10,029 nucleotides of DNA from Desulfobacteraceae bacterium (lineage in GTDB: Bacteria; Desulfobacterota; DSM-4660; Desulfatiglandales; Desulfatiglandaceae), in NCBI GenBank assembly GCA_030642205.1, contig DAOWOF010000067.1, positions 1-10,029 of the forward strand, read 5' to 3'. A program made the position numbers and the translations under genes. The stretch's first letter is position 1, and each line of letters begins with the position of its first letter. Shown in pieces: positions 6,341-10,029 of this stretch. The notes under the pieces were generated by a model. It was not told where the DNA came from, searched no databases, and saw only the letters and a list, made by a program, of their open reading frames with translations.

Positions 6341-6550
6341 GGGCCTGTCACGAAATAAGTGTTGCATTTGGTGGGCAGAGATAGCTTGTATATCTTATAT
6401 GCGATGGTTAAATGATCTTTTATGACTTGTTAGTTGAGACCCTTGCAGATACCTGCAAAATATGGGTGTTTCTTCAGTCCAGGTGCAATAGGTGTTTTGA
6501 CATGATTCTTTATGTATCTCTGCAAGAACCTCATTTGAATAGTATAAAAT
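6341..6550. other. rpmE-prfA spacer with repeat, hairpin and small overlapping ORF
   Basis: The 210-base spacer begins with the 27-base repeat. TTGCAG (6443-6448) can pair with CTGCAA (6453-6458) as a tetraloop hairpin, or CTTGCAG (6442-6448) can instead pair with CTGCAAG (6520-6526) closer to prfA; the two pairings exclude each other. TTGACA at 6497-6502 looks like a -35 but has no -10 at a proper distance. A 19-codon ORF (6502-6561) overlaps the prfA start. No clear terminator is seen, so prfA may still be read from the rho promoter. Confidence 0.5.
6345..6371 (+). repeat. 27-bp dispersed repeat, copy B
   Basis: This segment is identical over 27 bases to the reverse complement of 2567-2593. 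The extended 31-base match starts at 6341, the base immediately after the rpmE stop codon. Position, sharp edges and inverted orientation suggest ends or remnants of a mobile element, but there is no transposase and no matching second end within the rpmE-prfA gap. Confidence 0.75.
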
Positions 6551-6561
6551 ATGCTTTCTAA
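6502..6561 (+). CDS. Possible small ORF overlapping the prfA start
   Basis: An ATG at 6502 with AGGTG at 6490-6494 (7-base spacing) opens a 19-codon frame (MILYVSLQEPHLNSIKYAF) that stops at TAA 6559-6561, 11 bases inside prfA. The prfA ATG itself has no visible Shine-Dalgarno, so ribosomes ending here could restart at prfA. The site is weak and the frame short; it may well be chance. Confidence 0.2.
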   Translation: MILYVSLQEPHLNSIKYAF

Positions 6562-7615
6562 AATCAAAGAAATTGAACGGCATTATGAAAAGCTTGAAGC
6601 TGATCTAAGCCGCCCCGAAATCATCCAGGACCAAAAAGTCTATCAGGGATATATTAAGGAACATAGCCAGTTAACGCCTATCATCAATACATTAAGGGAA
6701 GCTAATTTAGTAGAAGATGAAATCGAAAGCAATCGATCTTTGTTGAGGGATTCTGACCATGAGATGAGACGATTGGCAAAAGATGAGATCGATATGCTGC
6801 GGTCACGTCTAAACGAATTGCAAACAGATCTTAAATTTCTTCTCCTTCCAAAAGATCCCAATGATGAAAAAAACATTCTTCTTGAAATCAGGGCTGGCAC
6901 TGGTGGTGATGAGGCTGCCCTATTTTGCGCGGATCTTTTTCGGATGTATACTCGTCATGCGGAATCCAATCACTGGAAGGTAGATATCCTGAGTCAAAAT
7001 CCTACCGGAATTGGAGGCTTTAAGGAAATTGTTTTATTGATCAAGGGCGAAGGTGTCTATAGCAAGCTTAAGTATGAAAGTGGGGTCCATCGTGTCCAAC
7101 GTGTCCCTGAGACAGAAACCCAGGGGCGTATTCATACCTCAGCCGTTACGGTGGCAGTCCTTCCTGAAGCTGAAGAAGTTGATGTTGAAATAAACACAGA
7201 AGATCTGCGTATAGATGTATATCGTTCATCAGGTCATGGTGGACAGCATGTAAATACGACTGATTCAGCCGTAAGGATTACCCATCTTCCTTCAGGACTG
7301 GTGGTTACTTGTCAGGATGAAAAATCCCAGCATAAAAACAAGGCCAAGGCAATGAAGGTGCTCTTATCCAGACTTTTGAAATTGCAACAGGAGGAACAGG
7401 AATCAAAAATATCTGAGGAACGCCGCAACCTGGTCGGATCAGGGGATCGCAGTGAAAGGATCCGTACCTATAATTTTCCACAGGGCAGGGCTACTGATCA
7501 CAGGATAGGCTTAACTCTTTATAAACTGGAAGCGATCCTTCAAGGTCGGTTGGGCTTGATCATTGATCCTCTGATTACCCATTTTCAGACTGAAGCACTG
7601 AAGACCAGCTCTTAA
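6551..7615 (+). CDS. prfA: Peptide chain release factor 1 (RF1)
   Basis: RF1 reads UAA and UAG stop codons in the ribosomal A site and triggers hydrolysis of the finished peptide from tRNA. The 354-residue product has a helical N-terminal domain (1-100), the RF signature EIRAGTGGDEAALF (112-125), the stop-recognition tripeptide P-E-T (186-188), which fits the PxT of RF1 and not the SPF of RF2, and the catalytic GGQ at 230-232 in RSSGHGGQHVNTTDSAVR. The C-terminal part has GSGDRSERIRTYNFPQGRATDHR. Q232 is the methylation target of PrmC, encoded next. The ATG at 6551 gives a normal family start but has no clear Shine-Dalgarno in AATAGTATAAAAT; translation may depend on an upstream small ORF or on weak initiation. 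A perfect 24-base palindrome covers its stop. Confidence 0.98.
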   Translation: MLSKIKEIERHYEKLEADLSRPEIIQDQKVYQGYIKEHSQLTPIINTLREANLVEDEIESNRSLLRDSDHEMRRLAKDEIDMLRSRLNELQTDLKFLLLPKDPNDEKNILLEIRAGTGGDEAALFCADLFRMYTRHAESNHWKVDILSQNPTGIGGFKEIVLLIKGEGVYSKLKYESGVHRVQRVPETETQGRIHTSAVTVAVLPEAEEVDVEINTEDLRIDVYRSSGHGGQHVNTTDSAVRITHLPSGLVVTCQDEKSQHKNKAKAMKVLLSRLLKLQQEEQESKISEERRNLVGSGDRSERIRTYNFPQGRATDHRIGLTLYKLEAILQGRLGLIIDPLITHFQTEALKTSS

Positions 7616-7628
7616 TATTAAGAGCTGG
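7605..7628. repeat. Perfect 24-bp palindrome over the prfA stop
   Basis: CCAGCTCTTAAT (7605-7616) is followed directly by its exact reverse complement (7617-7628). In RNA this gives a stem of 9-10 bp around a short AT loop. The prfA TAA (7613-7615) is near the centre, and prmC starts 14 bases after the right arm. There is no T tract behind it (CAAGAAACTCC), so it is not a standard terminator; it may affect mRNA processing, coupling or prmC initiation. Confidence 0.85.
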
Positions 7629-7641
7629 CAAGAAACTCCTT

Positions 7642-8526
7642 ATGTCATCCAGGCCCTGGAACATAAAAGACATCCTTAAAGTTACAACCGATTATCTAAA
7701 AAAAAGACAGATTGAAAGTCCGCGTCTAACTGCTGAAGTCCTTCTTGCATGCCAACTGAAGCAAGACAGGATAAATCTTTACTTGAATTTTGACAAGCCA
7801 TTGGCTGAACATGAGCTTTCCGGTTATCGGGATTTTATACGGAGACGAGTAAAAAGGGAACCCTTGCAATATATAACCGGCGTTCAAGAATTCTGGTCCC
7901 TTGATTTTCGGGTAAATTCACAGGTATTAATACCCAGACCGGAAAGTGAACTACTGGTAGAGCATGGGCTTAAGATTGTTAACGGTCTTAATTTTCCCAA
8001 AGGGCACCCAGTTCACATCCTGGATATGGGGACAGGCAGCGGGGCTCTTGCCATTGCCATTGCCCATGAATTGCCGAATGCTGTTATTTTTGCCACTGAT
8101 ATTTCTCAAGATGCAATTAATCTTGCAAAAGAAAATGCAAAAAAACATGGAGTTTCAGATAAGATCAAGTTTAAACGGGGAGACCTGTGGCAATCCCTCA
8201 ATGACCAGTATCCCCTTTTTGACCTCGTAATATCAAATCCCCCTTATATCGCTACTGACGAATATCCCGCTTTGCCTCCGGAAGTCAGGGATTATGAGCC
8301 GTATCTGGCTCTCCATGGATATAATGATGGGATGTTCTTTATTGAAAAGATTATCTCAGGCGCATTGACATTTATGCGTAATGGCGCCTGGCTTCTGGTG
8401 GAGATGGCTCCCTGGCAAACGGGAAAAGCCCTTGAATTATATGGACAGTTTAATGAATATAATCAAAAAATCCGAATTAAGGATTACAGCCAGCATTATC
8501 GGATTGCCATGGGACGTAAGGCCTGA
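7642..8526 (+). CDS. prmC: Release factor glutamine methyltransferase PrmC (HemK)
   Basis: PrmC uses SAM to N5-methylate the glutamine of the GGQ motif in RF1 and RF2, which speeds peptide release. The 294-residue protein has an N-terminal helical substrate-binding domain (1-75), the family block VLIPRPESELLVE (95-107), SAM-binding motif I ILDMGTGSGALAIA (126-139), an acidic residue at the end of strand 2 (ATDIS, D153) and the catalytic NPPY (199-202) in VISNPPYIAT. It ends in the usual R-x-x-x-G-R style. It follows prfA, its substrate's gene, by 26 bases, the classic prfA-prmC pairing. The ATG at 7642 has no strong Shine-Dalgarno (AAGAAACTCCTT), and a 24-base palindrome lies just upstream, so coupling to prfA translation is plausible. 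Confidence 0.97.
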   Translation: MSSRPWNIKDILKVTTDYLKKRQIESPRLTAEVLLACQLKQDRINLYLNFDKPLAEHELSGYRDFIRRRVKREPLQYITGVQEFWSLDFRVNSQVLIPRPESELLVEHGLKIVNGLNFPKGHPVHILDMGTGSGALAIAIAHELPNAVIFATDISQDAINLAKENAKKHGVSDKIKFKRGDLWQSLNDQYPLFDLVISNPPYIATDEYPALPPEVRDYEPYLALHGYNDGMFFIEKIISGALTFMRNGAWLLVEMAPWQTGKALELYGQFNEYNQKIRIKDYSQHYRIAMGRKA

Positions 8527-8532
8527 ATACTG

Positions 8533-8928
8533 CTATTCCCACCACCCGTTTCTCTTCTTTTTCAAGTCAATATAAGAAACTCTTCCTTGATTATAGACAA
8601 TAGAATTTAATAGCCAGCTGGCAAGGCTAATAATTATAGAGCCCCAGATGGCTGGCCAAAAACCGGTTATATGGAAACCTGATATGACACCGGAGGCCAT
8701 TTTAAGTATCAAGGCATTTATAACAAAGGTAAAGAGTCCAAAACTCAAGATATTAATCGGCAAGGTCAGAATGATTATCACTGGTCTTAAAAAGAGATTC
8801 AGAAAACCAAGTATGACGGCAGTAAAAATGGAGCTGAAAAATCCGGAGACTTCAATCCCGTCAATAAGATAGGACGCAGTCATAATGGCGATGGCAAGGA
8901 CAAACCATTTTGCGAGTAGAATTCTCAT
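8533..8928 (-). CDS. Phage holin family 4 / YvlD-type membrane protein
   Basis: A 131-residue inner-membrane protein with about four transmembrane segments (near residues 4-22, 30-46, 49-77 and 90-112) and a charged C-terminal tail (DLKKKRNGWWE). The block LNLFLRPVIIILTLPINILS (residues 43-62), followed by FGLFTFVINALIL, is the signature of the PF04020 group (Phage_holin_4_2, including Bacillus YvlD). Despite the name, most members are chromosomal proteins of unknown role, sometimes under envelope-stress control, and nothing here suggests a phage. An AGGAGG Shine-Dalgarno at 8941-8946 lies 12 bases before the ATG, a bit far. It converges on prmC with only six bases between the stops. Confidence 0.85.
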   Translation of the reverse strand: MRILLAKWFVLAIAIMTASYLIDGIEVSGFFSSIFTAVILGFLNLFLRPVIIILTLPINILSFGLFTFVINALILKMASGVISGFHITGFWPAIWGSIIISLASWLLNSIVYNQGRVSYIDLKKKRNGWWE

Positions 8929-9214
8929 TATTATATCTTTCCTCCTGCTAAAAGTAGACCTTATACTTTTGTAATATCAAAAGGATCTTTTGAAGGTCAA
9001 TTAAATAATATTATTGAGATTAAATCATTTTTTACCTATATTCTTTATAATTTCGTAAAAAGCGGGATTATGCTGCTTTGAGGCGCTGTAGCGTTCCCTA
9101 TCCAGTCTTTTTAAATAGCGCCAAATCATTTGAGTTCTATGGTTAATCTGGTTTCAGAATTCCTAATTCTACCTGGCATTTATTTCCACTTCCTTTGCCT
9201 TTGGAGTAAGAATT
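8929..9214. other. Divergent spacer between holin-family and efflux genes
   Basis: This 286-base AT-rich gap holds the minus-strand promoter candidate described separately, a GGCGCT/AGCGCC inverted pair (9082-9087, 9117-9122) with a 29-base gap, and the efflux gene's Shine-Dalgarno. I see no convincing plus-strand promoter for the efflux gene and no gene in it. Confidence 0.5.
8973..9000 (-). promoter_or_regulatory. Candidate promoter with an operator-like palindrome
   Basis: On the minus strand TTGACC (8995-9000) and GATATT (8973-8978) are spaced by 16 bases and point at the holin-family gene. A palindrome, TCAAAAG-GAT-CTTTTGA (8977-8993), fills the spacer, the usual place for a repressor site. 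A second inverted repeat, AAAAGTA-N7-TACTTTT (8950-8970), lies between it and the Shine-Dalgarno and would fold at the 5' end of the mRNA. Hexamer matches are only partial. Confidence 0.35.
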
Positions 9215-10029
9215 ATGCGTAAGAGTTTTCTATTCCTGTTACTTATTCCCTTTCTGGTTTCAGGGTGCTTTAAATTTGGCAAGGATTATCAGCCTCCACA
9301 ATTAAATTTTGATATTCCGGGTGTTTATCAGCATATGCCGGAAAACTCTGATGATAATTTATACAAGGAAGATCGCTGGTGGGAAGTATTCAGGGATACG
9401 GAACTTGATCAGCTTGTTGATCTAGTCCTTAAAAACAACCTGGATATCCAAAAGGCTGTTTCACGTGTACTGGAGGTCAGATCCCAATTCAGGATGACCA
9501 GGGCTGATCGTTTTCCAGAATTTAATTTGCGGTCTAATGGGCAAAGGCAGAAACAGAACTACACTAACCCTGTAAGTGGAGTTAGTGACAGTCAAACATC
9601 TGATTATTATACACTCTCTCTTCCTGCTACCTTTGAATGGGATTTATGGGGGCGGCTGGCCAGGGCTGAGGAGGCCGCACGTGCGGAGCTGCTTTATGCT
9701 CAAGAAAACAGACTGGTTGTATCGCAAACAATTATTGCCGAGGCTATTGGCTGTTATTTTGAGATAAGATCCTGGGCATTTAGGATTGAGATATTAAAAA
9801 AAACTATTAAAAGCTATAAGCAGAGCCTTCACCTTGTGAAAAGGCGTTATAATCATGGCATGGTTTCTGTACTCGATGTGAGACAGGCACGCCGAATGCT
9901 TGCCCAGGCAGAAGCTCAACTACCGGTTATGCGAAAGCACTTAGGCCTTGCCCAGCATAAGCAGGCTATTCTTTTGGGCCTTTATCCCAATAGCAGTCTG
10001 CCCGACAGTGACATGCCGGAATATTATCA
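9215..10029 (+). CDS. Outer-membrane efflux lipoprotein, NodT/OprM family (partial)
   Basis: The gene is open at the window end; 271 codons are visible of an expected 450-500. It encodes the TolC-like outer-membrane channel of a tripartite RND-type exporter. The start is ATG 9215 with GGAG at 9203-9206, 8 bases ahead. A lipoprotein signal peptide ends in the lipobox LVSGC (C18), followed by the family's K-DY--P (23-28). The outer-membrane-efflux repeat begins with RWWEVFRDTELDQLVDLVLK (54-73) and NNLDIQKAVSRV (74-85), then FEWDLWGRL (140-148), typical of NodT proteins, and the second helical stretch with RRYNHGMVSVLDVRQARRML (210-229). The membrane-fusion protein and RND pump that normally accompany it would be expected just outside the window. 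The substrate cannot be told. The frame is intact throughout. Confidence 0.93.
   Translation, partial: MRKSFLFLLLIPFLVSGCFKFGKDYQPPQLNFDIPGVYQHMPENSDDNLYKEDRWWEVFRDTELDQLVDLVLKNNLDIQKAVSRVLEVRSQFRMTRADRFPEFNLRSNGQRQKQNYTNPVSGVSDSQTSDYYTLSLPATFEWDLWGRLARAEEAARAELLYAQENRLVVSQTIIAEAIGCYFEIRSWAFRIEILKKTIKSYKQSLHLVKRRYNHGMVSVLDVRQARRMLAQAEAQLPVMRKHLGLAQHKQAILLGLYPNSSLPDSDMPEYY

Noticed and set aside
6497..6502. TTGACA before prfA as a promoter
   Set aside because: No acceptable -10 hexamer lies 16-18 bases downstream, and TATAAA at 6543-6548 is too far away.
8533..8928. Holin name as a sign of a prophage
   Set aside because: The PF04020 group is mostly chromosomal; no other phage gene is present in the window.
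1..10029. CRISPR array, tRNA/rRNA gene, toxin-antitoxin or defence system
   Set aside because: No regularly spaced repeats, no cloverleaf or rRNA sequence recognised, and every sizeable coding frame is accounted for by other families.

Overview
The window looks like chromosome of a Gram-negative, fairly AT-rich bacterium. The block rho - rpmE - prfA - prmC is a widespread housekeeping arrangement. Together with an exported FlgT-like protein, an outer-membrane NodT-type efflux lipoprotein and a beta-oxidation/butyrate-type 3-hydroxyacyl-CoA dehydrogenase, it points to a proteobacterium in the broad sense. Desulfobacterota (former Deltaproteobacteria) is my best guess, but that is inference from gene content and style, not proven by any one feature.

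Layout. Bases 44-514 (+) encode RlmH, a ribosomal RNA methyltransferase with a TTG start. It converges on a stand-alone response-regulator receiver (615-974, -). A 388-base gap with two strong inverted repeats leads to a 3-hydroxybutyryl-CoA dehydrogenase gene (1363-2214, -). A 620-base gap follows with a very stable hairpin cluster and short dispersed repeats, and then an exported protein resembling the flagellar assembly protein FlgT (2835-4001, -). From there a 786-base divergent region leads into the + strand translation/termination block: rho (4788-6035), rpmE (6122-6340), prfA (6551-7615) and prmC (7642-8526). A four-transmembrane YvlD/phage-holin-4 superfamily protein (8533-8928, -) converges on prmC with only 6 bases between the stops. 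The window ends inside an outer-membrane efflux lipoprotein gene (9215 onward, +).

How the genes work together. The central block is about finishing RNA and protein chains: Rho ends transcripts, L31 is a ribosomal protein, RF1 ends proteins at UAA/UAG, and PrmC methylates the GGQ glutamine of RF1. RlmH acts on the same part of gene expression, methylating pseudouridine 1915 of 23S rRNA. The other genes (receiver, dehydrogenase, FlgT-like protein, holin-like membrane protein, efflux lipoprotein) show no clear functional link to it.

Most notable observations. There is no obvious new defence or mobile system. The interest lies in the control regions: (1) a long rho leader with a consensus-like promoter about 490 bases upstream and a 20-codon ORF whose stop overlaps the rho start as ATGA, its own Shine-Dalgarno lying in a hairpin; (2) a 27-base perfect repeat in inverted orientation on either side of the FlgT-like/rho/rpmE segment, one copy beginning next to the rpmE stop; (3) a perfect 24-base palindrome spanning the prfA stop just before prmC; (4) a small ORF overlapping the prfA start, which itself has no visible Shine-Dalgarno.
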